Below, piece by piece: positions 38,371-49,425 of a DNA stretch of 64,000 bases; position 1 is the stretch's first letter, and each line of letters starts with the position of its first letter. The position numbers were made by a program, and so were the translations under genes. Location: contig NC_086360.1 in NCBI RefSeq assembly GCF_036324505.1, positions 19,708,261-19,772,260 of the forward strand, in the 5' to 3' direction. The stretch is from Eleginops maclovinus (taxonomy: Eukaryota > Chordata > Actinopteri > Perciformes > Eleginopidae). Below the pieces are notes generated by a model. The model was not told where the DNA came from and ran no database searches. It was given only the letters and a program-made list of their open reading frames with translations.

Positions 38371-41258
38371 CACTTGATGGCATGGCATTGGACAAAACAT
38401 GATGTTAGCAAATCAAAAGAATATATTATGAACTACAACAAGCAGTAGGCCTATACTTTTTTATTAGTCGATCAAACGAAAGTTATTCGCTATCCCTGCT
38501 TGTACTGTATCTGTGTAAATCATATTACAATTTAAATCTAGATACATTGTAACTTTGTCAAAGTCTTCATTGCTGTATAACAAAACTACAGTGCATCGTG
38601 TTGGCCTTTAAATTACCGAGTCATACTCAAACTGGACTTCCTGGATCGTATTTAATTGTCCTAACAGTACCTCCAAATCTCCACTTTCGCAGCCCATTGC
38701 TTTGTTTTCAGGAAGGGCTGATTTCTATCTCTCCGCATGGTTTGTCTTGGTAAATTGAATGAATATATGGAAGAGAACAGATTAACTCAATATTACATAG
38801 AGCAGAGGAGATGACATAAAACGAATGCCATTAGAACAACTTGTACTGTAAGTGTGAAATCCCAGTTTCCCTCACTTGCTGTTTCACATCCCGATGCTTC
38901 ACTCACAGAAACTCAGTCTCTATGACGTGTGTTAAAGAGTTACACATTAAGTGATGTTTCTGTCTCTCTTCAAATCATATTTGTGAAATGCTTGAGAGAA
39001 CTAATCTGGAGCAAGTCATATGGGCTTAAATGTTTCTGTTCTACTTTACGATAGTTTCAGAGAAAAAGTTGCATGTATCCCCCTGATATCAATGAAAACA
39101 TTTTGAGGAGGACCTTACTAAAAGATGATAGACCCAATGCAATGGAAATGATAGGTTTTTCCATGGTAAGCAGCTCCATAATAGTGATACAAAATGTTGT
39201 GAACTGCAGGCTAAGAGTGCACTTTATGTAAGCTATACAATAGGGGACAGTTTAGGCAAAGTGGTGGGAAAGGCAGCAGCTGACTAAAGTGTTTGAGGAG
39301 GAGGCAATAGAAACAAACTGAAAAAGGTCATGATGCAGTGAGGTTGTTTTTAAACCAAACTTGCTCGGGGGGATATTATGTGTTCATTTGCGTGTATGAG
39401 TGTATCTCTGAATATTGGTGTGCTTTTTCAATTTCTAAAAATGTGCATAAATGCGCTTATGAAAATTAGCTTTCAGTGCATTCACTTTTTCCTTAGAGAT
39501 GTCACTGCGTTACAGCATTATGTCTAAGCAGAGGCATTACCACACTAGTTGCATCACAATTTACCTCCTGGGCCAGCAGAAAAATGAGGTGGACATTGGT
39601 ACATTTAGAAACTGTGATCCATTATTAGTCCTTGTTAAAGTTAATGTATGGAACATACAGTATATAAAGTAATGTCCCTTCTTTTGAGTCTAAAATGGTC
39701 CAATTTAAAACACAAATTGCAGACACAGATGAAAGCTTTAACATAAATGCATTAGCCACAGACTTGACATTGATAAAGAAACAAGGGTCTTGTTGTGGCA
39801 CCTTCTTTGAGCCGGTTTAAAGGCATTGGTAGCCTCATAGCATATTCAAGTCATATTTTGGCCAAATGAGATATCTGCCTAAATCTGCTCCTCTTACACT
39901 GCTGATTCCCCGTGCATTATTGCCTATGCCATCAGCCTGCTTGTTACGTTCCAAAATCACTATCTGCCCAATTCATCTCTTGTAAAACATGGCTCTTCTG
40001 ACCATAAGTGAAGCATAAGCTCTTCTCTTTGATTCAAGAGAGAAAGAAAACCAGTCAGGAAGTGACATGGACACCGGGCGACAGATTGAAAAAGAAATGG
40101 GAGTTAAAGCCTCCAGAGCAGCGACTCATTTGTGGTCAGAAATTGACAAACTGAATTACCTTAAACTATGACTTAATAATGCTATGAGGCTAACGATATA
40201 GAGCACATAAATGGTGTTTTTGGCCATCAGCAGAAATAACCTGACACAACTGGCAGTCACTATGAAAAGCTTTTCATTGCTGTTAAACTATTTCACACTC
40301 TCTTTCGATGATTTTGAACCACACAAATCCTTCGAAGAACAACATCCTATTTTAGTCCAAAACAAAGGCTCAATGTTTCCTCATAACTATTTAAGAGGTT
40401 ATACTCTTTCTATTTTAAGTTTATTTATCCTTTCTGGACTTTTCATGCAGTGAGGAGACCTATTTAATAACAGCACCTCGCCTTTTTTAAAGGTGTATTT
40501 ATTTATGTATTGAATGATCTGTGGAGGGAAGGCAAAACATGCTTTTATTGTCTCAGTAACTGCAGCTCGGTTTATTTTATGGCACCTTTGGCTTTCAGCC
40601 GTGATAAACTGGCAGTGTGGAAGTTAAATAGAGGATGCAAGAGATGTTGAAGAGACAAAGGTTGCAAGTGCTCTGCCAACTACTTCTGTACACACAGAGA
40701 GAGGGCTATTGGTTCAACCAGCCAACCGACCAAATTAATATGGACTGCGCGTACATGTTGGACTCTTCCTATTGCAATAATTGGAGAAAATAAATCCTTC
40801 CCCCTGACAATTTGCACAGAGAACTCAGGGATTCAGATCGACCCTCCCTTCCTTTTTAAGCTCATTTTGCATCCTGAGCATTGTTTAGTATATGAATCTT
40901 TTATTAAGGTCTCTGAAGTAGTGTGCAAAGTTCATCTGTTGAAAAAAACAACAGCCTGTGTTCAATTAATCATCTTTCTTAAAGTGAAAAGCAAATAGAT
41001 CCTGGAAAACATAACCTTTTGAAAGAGGTGACTTCAATTGTAAGGTTCCAAAGGGTGAGATGTTACCTAACCAGAAACAGAGAAAACATTCAATCTGACA
41101 ACCATTTTTGCAACAAATCAGTTTTTAAGTGTAATCCTTTTGTGGCATAATAACATAATCCAACATATTATACAATAGTTCTGTCCAAAACACATGACGG
41201 ATTTTCAAGCTGGCACTGAGTACTGTTATATATTCTTGTATAATTGTCTTTCATGCTT
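38371..41258 (+). other. Intronic DNA, nothing specific recognised
   Basis: No array, transposon end or coding-like frame is recognised. Confidence 0.35.
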
Positions 41259-41697
41259 TTAAAGGGGCCCTATTATGCTAAATTTCAGGTTTCATAATTG
41301 TATTTTGTGCCTCTCCTGTTTGTATGCTTTAATATTTCAAAGGTGCTTTATTTTTCTCATACTGCCTGAGTTGCAGCACCCTTTTTCACCTGTCTGAAAC
41401 CAGGGCCTAGTCTGCTCTGATTGGTTAGCTGGCCGGCTCTGTTGTGATTAGTCAATTGCTTAGAGATGTCTCGCCCCTTAGCAATTCACGTACAATGTGT
41501 TGGAACAATAGAAGCACGAGTGTCACATAGTGATGTCCCTATCTTACCAAAGTAAACCAAGGAGTCCAATGGAGGCAGGGTGGGGAGTGTGTGGGAGATA
41601 AAGTATTGCCTATCCAGCCCATTAACATGCACACAAACATATATAGCACACTAAAGAAAAGGGAAAACAACAAAAAAGCATAATATGGCCTTTTTAA
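41259..41697 (+). mobile_element. TTAA-flanked MITE, copy B, both ends present (439 bases)
   Basis: TTAA at 41259-41262 and 41694-41697 bracket inverted ends AGGGGCCCTATTATGC on the left and, reverse-complemented, AAAAGGCCATATTATGC on the right. Internal landmarks are shared with the inverted copy at 16880-17188. The TTAA target is typical of piggyBac-type transposition. No coding sequence remains. Confidence 0.8.
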
Positions 41698-42817
41698 GTT
41701 GTAGAAAGTCTACTTTACAAATACAGACGTTATTTTGTATGTAGGATTTGTTTTGTACATTGAGATCAAAACGCTGTTCAATGGTACAACCCATCTGACC
41801 AAAAAACTATAACGTTATCATGATGTGTTCAAATGTACACAGCAATATCAAATAGATATTACAGATGAAATTATGTTTGATTTAACTTCAAACAATAACA
41901 GTATGCAAACGCAATCAAGCAGTGTTAGTTGAAGCTTTCCACATAGGATTTATTGTTTTTTTAAATATTATTATCAAATAGGTACAAAGAGAGGAATTTT
42001 ACTTGAACTGATATCGTCTACTAACTGTATGGTATCATGACATCTTAACTATTGACTGACAAATCAGAGTTTAAACCTATTCTATACAGCCACTGAGAAA
42101 ATTGCAGAGGGCTTGAATACAAACAGCTTCCAACAAATATATAAAGCCCAACAAAAATGTTTCCATATGAATATAAAGTGTAAAGAAGAAAAATGTTAAT
42201 ACAACAGATAATTCAAGTTTCTGAACAGCAGTGTTAATGTACAGTATATCTCCTTGTGGAGGTGAACTCTACATAGTGCACTCAAGTCCTGCATGTGTCC
42301 TGCATTATCTCTCATATATGAATGTTTGTATGCACTGTATAACGTTGCTTTGTGAATTTCAAGAAGCATGAGTGCATTCATATATTGTTTGAAAGCCTCT
42401 ACAAACAGAAGGATATTAATATCAATATTGCACAGGCCATGATGCAGCTATATTCCTTTTAATTGACATAATTCAGACCACACTAACACGTAAAACCAAG
42501 AGGGGTCTTTGAATCAGCAAAGTGCTTGTAATGTAATAAGCACTCTCTTTCTAAATGGAGCCTTGACTCCATTTAAAAGAGGGCAGAAAATATGTGTGCA
42601 CTCTTGCTTAAGGCTTTCATCTTGCATATAAATCACTCCCGCCGAAAGTGGGTGTTTGAGCACCACAGATTTCAGGTCTTGGGGCGCGCCAATGCTGTAT
42701 TAATGACAGCACTGAGCCACAACTGCATGAAGTAAATTAAACCAGTTCCAAATATTCTGAGAGCTGATAAAAATGTTGAAACTAAGGCTTTTGGGATGAT
42801 TTTGAAAGCTTACTTGT
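41698..42817 (+). other. Intronic DNA preceding the last coding exon
   Basis: AT-rich; a single AscI-like GGGCGCGCC occurs near 42681 in otherwise CpG-poor sequence. No other feature is seen. Confidence 0.35.
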
Positions 42818-42819
42818 GG

Positions 42820-42857
42820 TTCTCTCCTTTCCTTTTCCTGCTTCCTGTTTGTCATAG
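42820..42857 (+). other. lrrtm4: Splice acceptor of the long-isoform exon, strong polypyrimidine tract
   Basis: A pyrimidine run (GGTTCTCTCCTTTCCTTTTC, then CTGCTTCCTGTTTGTCATAG) ends in AG at 42856-42857. The exon that follows joins in frame to the donor at 4706. Confidence 0.8.
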
Positions 42858-43076
42858 ATACCGCGGCAGCTGAGTGCTCTTACGTTGTATAGGTGCGAGC
42901 AGTCGGCCCTGGATTACTGCCATGCCCACCTGTCGCTGCAACTCAACATGGGCATGGAGCCCCCAACTCAGGCGTTTGGAGATCCAAGGCCAGCCAAGTA
43001 CCACCCCGGCCTAATGCCTCCCCTCCCCTCCGAGCCTGTGCTGCCTTGCCCCCAGACCCGCTCCCTCCGCCAGTGA
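42858..43076 (+). CDS. lrrtm4: LRRTM4-like protein, alternative C-terminal exon (long isoform, 72 residues)
   Basis: Joined after the Glu codon at 4704-4706, this exon continues in frame for 72 codons to TGA at 43074-43076, giving a long protein of 587 residues against 590 in human LRRTM4 (from memory). The first part reads ECE|IPRQLSALTLYRCEQ then SALDYCHAHLSLQ. The mammalian LRRTM4 and LRRTM3 tails have Met/Ile-Pro at the same place and an aligned Tyr-x-x-x-Gln...Tyr-Cys-x-x-His block. After that the tail diverges and becomes proline-rich (MPPLPSEPVLPCPQ). GC content is about 60%, far above the intron, and a good acceptor precedes it. It replaces the ECEV ending, so it changes the cytoplasmic partners available. 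It has no ATG at its start and is easy to miss. Confidence 0.88.
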   Translation: MPRQLSALTLYRCEQSALDYCHAHLSLQLNMGMEPPTQAFGDPRPAKYHPGLMPPLPSEPVLPCPQTRSLRQ

Positions 43077-43260
43077 GCTGTGCACACTGTGAGGCTCTGT
43101 GTCCGAAATACTGTCTGCTTCACAGAATCAGTGCACACATGAAACACCAGGCTGTGTGGGAGGGGACTGGTAAAGAAGCAAACGAGACTATTAATCTACT
43201 GCAGAGCATCCTGGACCCAGGGTAATGAAAATGAAAATATTTCTCAGTGGAAATAAAGGG
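43077..43260 (+). other. lrrtm4: 3'-untranslated region of the long isoform with candidate poly(A) signal
   Basis: An AATAAA lies at 43252-43257, 176 bases after the stop, and another at 43661-43666. Which is used, if either, cannot be told; the mammalian 3' end is longer. Confidence 0.4.
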
Positions 43261-43800
43261 ATGCTGCCATATTGATTAGTAAAGGTTCTGACCTACCTGA
43301 CCCTCAATGTCCTCAATTAGAAAAGGAGGCTGAACAGCAGCATGACTTTCCGCGTTCTGCTCTGCCTCCCAAGGAGTATTAAGGCTAATAATTTAATGAT
43401 TTTGTTAATCTTATTAAACGTGTTTCCTCGGCTGCTCCTCATCTGGACACCTCTCTGCTGCATCAGGGCAAATTATCAAATCCAAAATGCTATTAACAGA
43501 GCAGAGAAACAGTATGAGAAGCATTTGAGAAGCAGAACAAATGAAAGATCAGCCAAGCTAAAAGATTTTCTGATGCTTTCTTCTGATCATGCTGTCAGTC
43601 AGAGGTCTCTCCCTCATTCAGTCCCTGTGGCGTTTTTCATCTGGAGAAATGAACCAGCCAAATAAAATTAAACAAGACAAGAGAAAAGAGAAAATAACGG
43701 ACAGTAATTGTCATAATGTACAGCCTACACATCTTGCCGGCAGTAAGTATAATTTACATGGTGACTTTTGATTTCCCTAATGATTTTGGGTGTTGATCAC
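43261..43800 (+). promoter_or_regulatory. Possible conserved element or continued 3'-untranslated region
   Basis: Complex sequence with homeodomain-like AT cores (GGCTAATAATTTAATGATTTTG, GTTAATCTTATTAAACG) within moderately GC-balanced DNA. It directly follows the last coding exon, so it may be 3'-untranslated sequence, an enhancer or both. Confidence 0.25.
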
Positions 43801-44840
43801 ATTCAAGTTAATTGAATCGCGCTGAGAAATAAACTGATGAAAAATAACACCAGACCTCTGTGCACTCGGATGTTCGGATATTTACTTTTCATCATCCATT
43901 TAAATCACTCTTGTAGTTAATGTTTATTTTTGGTTTTTGAAATGTGTTCTACAACCAATAATCTGATCGTGCTTTTTACAAAATGTTGCATTATAATATA
44001 TAGTAAATAAACTGTGGTAAATGACCAATAACAGTGTCTTTCATCAAGATCAGTGGTGTCAACCCAACACACTCTCTGCTGTATTTAAACAGCTGTGTAA
44101 TTGGTTAAGAATGGAAAGCACAGCTCTTAAGGAAAGCCTGATTAAGAATCATGTGTCTGGTTTTTGCCTTAGTGATCAAAACCCTGATGGGAACTTTCAC
44201 TTGCTTTTTCCTCTTCCTGTGACTGTATGTGAAAGTTATCTGACGTAATACAGTATACTACACTCTCTGAACCTTGTGGTCTTTTATGTTGCTTCCTAAG
44301 GAAAACGTGTGTGCAAAATAATACCCAATTAAGGTCTTGGGGAATAATTCCCAGGAGTTACATGTTCTTTGCACACAATACGTGTGCCTGTTACATAACG
44401 GGGGGAAATGCTAAATGTAATATAATTGAAAACTTTGTCAGAAATTGACTGTTAGGTATACCTTGCTATCCACAGCATTATTTCCGATGGAGCATCAATT
44501 AGTAAACTACATTTTGTGGGGTTACTGGTTATATAAGACAAAACTTCCTTTTTTAAACCTCACATGCACACTGTGCACTATGTCCCCAGAACCGACTGTA
44601 TTGGGATCCTATACTAAGAGTTTAGGGTTATATAATTGTTGGATTTGGGGATATTTACACACAAAAAACATGATTAGTTATCATGTTAGTGCCATTGCAT
44701 TATTAAGAGGCGACAGGGGACACTTAAAAACTCATTTTTCTAGTGCTTTTTAACATACATGAGGTTATCTGGAGTGCCTACCAACCCACAAGCTGTGACA
44801 TAAAACATAATTAGACCTTCGGAGGCACTCTGTCAGAAAC
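43801..44840. other. Downstream non-coding DNA, nothing specific recognised
   Basis: AT-rich, without arrays or coding-like frames that I can support. It may include more of the 3'-untranslated region. Confidence 0.3.
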
Positions 44841-44859
44841 CATGGGATCAAAAAGCAAT

Positions 44860-45072
44860 CAGATTTTCTACCTTATATGTCAAAAGTAGGAGGATCAAAA
44901 TATAGCGGCATCTTTTAAGTATCTTCACCGGGGCTAGTGAACTTTCTTTGCAAAGGTGCACCATATTTTCCTCTGAGTGTTTTTTTAACATTAAAGCTTG
45001 TGAACGTTTTGTTGCAGAATCCCAATATACCATATGAACATAAAAATAAGTACGATATGTCCCCTTTAACAT
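44860..45072 (-). mobile_element. Possible MITE ending in TTAAAGGGGACATATCG
   Basis: The right edge, on the minus strand, reads GTTAAAGGGGACATATCGTACTT, which is the head of a class of fish TTAA-flanked miniature elements. The other end is not clear, and the interior is diverged. TTAA lies at 45065-45068. Confidence 0.35.
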
Positions 45073-46230
45073 GTTTTTTTAAATAATTTGTTGGAAACCG
45101 TTACATTTTAGCTGGACACAATGTTTTTTTATCACTTCATGAGGTCAAATTTGAAGGCTTCTGAGCTAGCTGTAGGTGAAACAATCTGCCTGGAACAGTT
45201 GCCATTTAAGCTGGGAAAATCAATAATCACCGGATAGGAATGAGAAGCTTCTTTTGAGTACTACTGCATTTTCAAATACAATTACTAAGAATTTCGAGTG
45301 GTAAATTGTCCCTGGTTTTAGAGTGCTGTGCGTCAACACAGAGCTTAACAGACATAGCAACTGTAACTAAGGGGCAGGATTTAGTAAGCTGTCAATGTTG
45401 CTGAGTGACTTTTTATTTGATAATCAAACTAAAAGCTTTTGGAAATGTAACACAAATGAAACTGTCCTCAAAAAATGTTAGAGTCCAATTGTATTTGCTT
45501 TTTATGTTTTAGATTTTTTTAGATTTCATTTATTTAAGTTATCCTTTCATAATTCTACATATCCAGTAATGCAAAAAAAGCTGTAATCTGAATACTTTCC
45601 AAACTAAAAAATCAGCAATCAAACACCATGATTACAAATCAATAACACACTGTGCTCTATAATTCCTGAATAACAGACATTTTGTAAAGGCTCCACCTGG
45701 TGTTTTCCTCTGTAAAAAAAGTAAGGCAGTGCAGAAGATATATCTCCTTATGACAACACGTTGTGACACATGACAGATTCACGCTGCTCAAGGATTTACT
45801 GCTCTGCAGCCGCACACACGTAACAGTTTAACGACACTGATAGATTGCATACAGTGCACTCACTTCAAGTGTTCAGATGGTTGTTCGGGAAGAGCGCTGC
45901 CCGAGAGAATAAGGACATGGAGGAGCAGGCAAATGCAACGGAATCATTCATACTTACGTGTTCACATATGTTTTCACTAACAGGCTGATGATTCATGATG
46001 CTTCAATCAATAACCACTTCTGGAGCAGTGACGTCCCTACAACTTTATATACTGGGAAAATAATAAGCACCTCCAGCACGTCTTGAATCTGTGACTCTGT
46101 GACTCATAGAAACACAACAGAAGTTACAGAAACCAAGAAAGTTAAAGCGAAATCATTTTTGGGATGTCATAAAAACTTTGTGAATTTAGAAATGCTATAA
46201 TCTGAAGCCTTGAAATGAGTCAACATGTAA
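45073..46230. other. Non-coding DNA, nothing specific recognised
   Basis: No supported feature in this stretch. Confidence 0.35.
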
Positions 46231-46262
46231 TACATATATATATATAAATATATATATATATA
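46231..46262. repeat. (TA)n run beside a Tc1 element
   Basis: TACATATATATATATAAATA then TATATATATATAC immediately precede the left end of the Tc1 element. Tc1 elements insert at TA, so a TA run is a natural target. Confidence 0.9.
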
Positions 46263-47329
46263 CACAGTGGAGGAAATAAGTATTTGATCCCCTGCCAATG
46301 TAGTTAGTTTACCCACTTACAAAGAAATTAACAGTCTGTAATTGTTATGGTAGGTTTATTTACAGTGAGAGACAGAATATAACAAAAATAATCCAGAAAT
46401 GTACATTAAAAAACATCTAAAATTGATTTGCATTTAATTGGGGGAAATAAGTATTTGATCCACTTGCAAAACATGCCTTAGGGGAATGAGGTTATCAGCA
46501 AATATGTTACGATACATGGCCCCCTCCATCCTCCCCTCGATGCAGTGAAGTCGTCCTGTCCCCTTAGCAGAGAAACCCCCCCAAAGCATCATGTTTCCAC
46601 CTCCATGCTTGATGCTGGGGATGGTGTTCTTGGGGTCATAGGCAGCATTTCTCTTCCTCCAAACATGACATGTCGAGTTGATGCCAAAGATCTTGATTTT
46701 TGTCTCATCTGACCACTTCACCTTCTCATAAGCCTTCTCTGAATCATACAGAGGTTCATTGGCAGACTTCAGATGACCTGTACATGTACCTTCTTGAGCA
46801 GGGGACCTTGCGGGCGCTGCAGGATTTTAATCCATTACAGCGCAGTGTGTTACCAATAGTTTTCTTGGTGACTGTGGTCCCAGCTGCTTGCTGGTGGTCT
46901 TGTAGCCTATGCCAGCCTTGTGCAGGTCTAAAATTGTGTCCCTGATGTTGGACATTAGTTCCACCATGACCACAAGACCTGTCTTTGGTCTTGCCGTCGG
47001 TGGAGAGGTTGTAATCTGATTTATTGTGTCTTTTATCCAGGTAACGAGTTGACATCAGGAGTAATTTCTTAAAGCGAGAGGACTTATTTAACCGGTCCGT
47101 GGGAGCCAGAACTCTTGTTGGTTACAAGGGGATCAAATACTTATTTCCCCCAATTAAATGCAAATCAATGTATATCTTTTTTTAAAGTACATTTCTGGAT
47201 TTTTTGGGGGATATTCTGTCTCTCACTGTTAAAATAAACCTACCATACAAATTGCAGACTGTTCATTCCCCTTAAGTGGGTAAACTAACTAAATAGGCAG
47301 GGGGTCAGCTTATTTCCTCTACTGTATGT
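46263..47329 (-). mobile_element. Tc1-like transposon, both ends present, transposase decayed
   Basis: The left end (CAGTGGAGGAAATAAGTATTTG at about 46265) and the right end (CTTATTTCCTCTACTGTA at 47309-47326) are inverted partners. Each terminal repeat is about 190-230 bases, with a second inner copy of the AAATAAGTATTTGATCC motif (46445-46461 left, 47131-47148 right). Between them lie two transposase fragments on the minus strand. It is the same family as 536-1112. The element lies in TA-rich DNA. Confidence 0.85.
46494..47050 (-). pseudogene. Tc1 transposase, N-terminal and middle fragments, frame-broken
   Basis: The middle part (minus strand, from about 46721) carries the first catalytic aspartate in [12 protein letters not shown] and the conserved [21 protein letters not shown] block, then [15 protein letters not shown]. 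The N-terminal part (about 47050-46756) has [12 protein letters not shown], which normally precedes that block, but most of the DNA-binding domain is collapsed and frames shift. The C-terminal segment with the second Asp and the Glu is deleted. It is inactive. Confidence 0.8.
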
Positions 47330-47383
47330 ATGTATAAATATATATATATAATATATATTCATACATACAGTAGAGGAAATAAG
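47309..47383. repeat. Perfect 24-base inverted repeat around an AT spacer (duplicated Tc1 tip)
   Basis: Arm 1 at 47309-47332 (CTTATTTCCTCTACTGTATG and four more bases) is the exact reverse complement of arm 2 at 47360-47383. A 27-base spacer made of only A and T separates them. Arm 1 is the outer end of the Tc1 element; arm 2 is a second copy of the same tip facing the other way, with no transposon body behind it. Confidence 0.95.
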
Positions 47384-47539
47384 TTGTATTTGCACTTTGC
47401 ATGTGTGCACTTTAAGCCATTAAAATGGTCTTTGAATTTAAATATATACTTTCTCTGTGTTTATTCTACATTAATTTGATGATTCTGCATAAATAAATAT
47501 TCATTATAAGCTTCAGTCTTAAATAGAAAAAATGCAATT

Positions 47540-47626
47540 AATTTATGGATAGATTAATCGCGATTAATTAGAGAAATTTGTGCGATTAATTAGTTAATTT
47601 TTTTTAATCGATTGACAGCCCTAATA

Positions 47627-47627
<1 letters not shown>
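47540..47627 (-). repeat. Fragment of a hAT-like repeat with TAGGGCTGTCAATCGATTAA end
   Basis: On the minus strand it begins TATTAGGGCTGTCAATCGATT and continues with repeats of ATTAATCGCGATTAAT-like sequence, the head of a common fish non-autonomous DNA transposon. Only about 85 bases are present. Confidence 0.55.
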
Positions 47628-47675
<48 letters not shown>

Positions 47676-47678
47676 CAT
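47623..47678. repeat. (AT)n microsatellite
   Basis: Alternating AT from about 47623 to 47670 with minor interruptions, ending in ACATATACATG. Confidence 0.95.
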
Positions 47679-48815
47679 GAATTGTTTAAGGCTGGTGTCC
47701 AAGCTTGCACAGTGTCTATTAACAAGCTCTGTGCTCCTGACTGACTGTACTTCATATCCTCTTCCATCACAGGCCTATTTTACAGGGATTTAAAATGTGT
47801 AAAGTGATAAGGTAGTAGCACCAGATTTTTTGGTTGGTTATTCCCATGGCATTTTATCTATTTGGACAACGTATTGGTCTCTCTGACAATCTGTTGGCAC
47901 TACTTTGGAAAGCAGAGACAAGCTATTTCCTCCATCTCGGGAGCTGTCAAAGAAAGCCAGACAATGGAACATGTTTTTTATTATGTTGGCTTAAAATCGT
48001 CTCATCCCTCACTTTGTTCCATTGATTTCTTTCAGTGATGTTATTCAGGATGTCATCAAGAGAGCTCTCTACATTTGACAAAACTCATAAAAGCAGAATA
48101 AACTAGTAGAAGTGTAAAGAGACACCATAGCTCCAAACAACTATTTCACTTGGAATACCCTGTATTCCTGTTTGCCTATCCCAAATCCAATAAAATTGGG
48201 CCAGATGTTTTTGCTCTTGGCATCTTGTAACCTATATTTCTCGTCTGAATGCAGAGCAGATGGCATAACAAAAAACAAGTGGGAATGTTTACTTTTTATT
48301 TAAAAGGAAACAGATGTACGTTTCATTTCAAACTTTAAGGGTGAATGCTATACACGCTTTCATTTTCAGCTGCACTTCAGGCAGCAGAATATTTATCTGG
48401 AAACACGCGGCTTTGTCTCACCCACAGGTTCATGTTGTATTTGAAGTATTTCGATAGAAGGTCAAGCTCAAGTTTCTGTCTGTCTTCGTCTGCTAGCCGT
48501 GTCATTTCAGAGTTGTGTTGCCACTGCTGGCGGGCAGGGCAGCTGTGAAAGCTCCTGATTTCCCCGGGGGGGTACACTGCTGCTATGCCCACACTTTGAG
48601 ATTACTTACCATCTCACAAGCTCTCTGTGACACTGGTGCTGCTTGTTTATTTTTAAACTGTCTCTTGAATCACAAGCCAATCAACTACCTTCGTAATACA
48701 TTTCAGGTTCAAAGATGTGAACCCTTTTTTAAAGCTACCAATGACTCATAACTCTGTTTGTCTCGTTATAAAGTTGCATTCATCAGGCATCCTTTTGAAG
48801 TGAAAAGTTTTATGA
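47679..48815. other. Non-coding DNA, nothing specific recognised
   Basis: No supported feature; GC rises slightly around 48480-48600 without a convincing frame. Confidence 0.3.
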
Positions 48816-48816
48816 C

Positions 48817-49425
48817 TCCCACGGGCTGTGGCTCAGGATGTTAGGCGGGTCGTCTTCGAATCAGCAGAGGCGGAAGAAGTACTCAGATCTTTTACTTAAG
48901 CAGAAGTAGCAATAAAAAGTGTAGAAATACTGTATACACGTAAAATTCCTCCAGTAAAAGTACAAAAGTATTAGCTTTTGGATTATAATTACTGATGCAT
49001 CATTGTTTTCATTACTTCAATGTAGCACCTGGTAAAAGTAGGATTTATTGAAATAACCTTACATACTGCCAAGTAACTAAAGCTATACTATTGTATCATA
49101 ATGTATTCATTGATTTATATGTTGTATTAATAATCTGAATCTGCAAATAGTTTTTTTTAAAAAGGTGTAAAGTAAGGTAGCATAATGTGAAAAAAAGTAA
49201 GTGCATTGTTGTTGTTTTCTTTCTCTTTTTCTCTTGTAAAGCATCCTTGAGCAGTGGGAAAAGCGCTTTATCAATATTATGTATCGTTATTATTACTATT
49301 ATTATTATAAAATAAGTAAAGTACCTCAAATTTCAGTACAGTACTTTAGTAAATGTACTTAGTTACATTCCACCGCTGCTAATCAGAAGATATAAGTCCC
49401 TTACCCATTGTCTTCTGCTAATGCG
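48817..49425 (+). repeat. tRNA-derived SINE head, split by a MITE insertion
   Basis: CCCACGGGCTGTGGCTCAGGATGTTAGGCGGGTCGTC (48817-48854) is the tRNA-like A-box head of a fish SINE. Its expected continuation (CTAATCAGAAG) appears only after the MITE, at 49379-49389. The two halves are separated exactly by the MITE and its 8-base target duplication, so the MITE inserted into the SINE. Confidence 0.65.
48865..49378 (-). mobile_element. hAT-like MITE, copy B, 514 bases with 8-bp target duplication
   Basis: The ends CAGAGGCGGAAGAAGTACTC and, reverse-complemented, CAGCGGTGGAATGTAACTAA are imperfect inverted repeats of a high-copy fish family with AGTAACTAAGTACATTTACT. Flanks CGAATCAG (48857-48864) and CTAATCAG (49379-49386) differ at one position, as expected of an 8-base hAT target duplication. 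There is no coding sequence. Copy A at 32577-33051 is in the opposite orientation. Confidence 0.85.

Noticed and set aside
42893..43225. 110-codon ORF overlapping the last coding exon in another frame
   Set aside because: It is a shadow of the GC-rich exon; only the frame that joins the donor at 4706 matches the LRRTM3/4 tail pattern.
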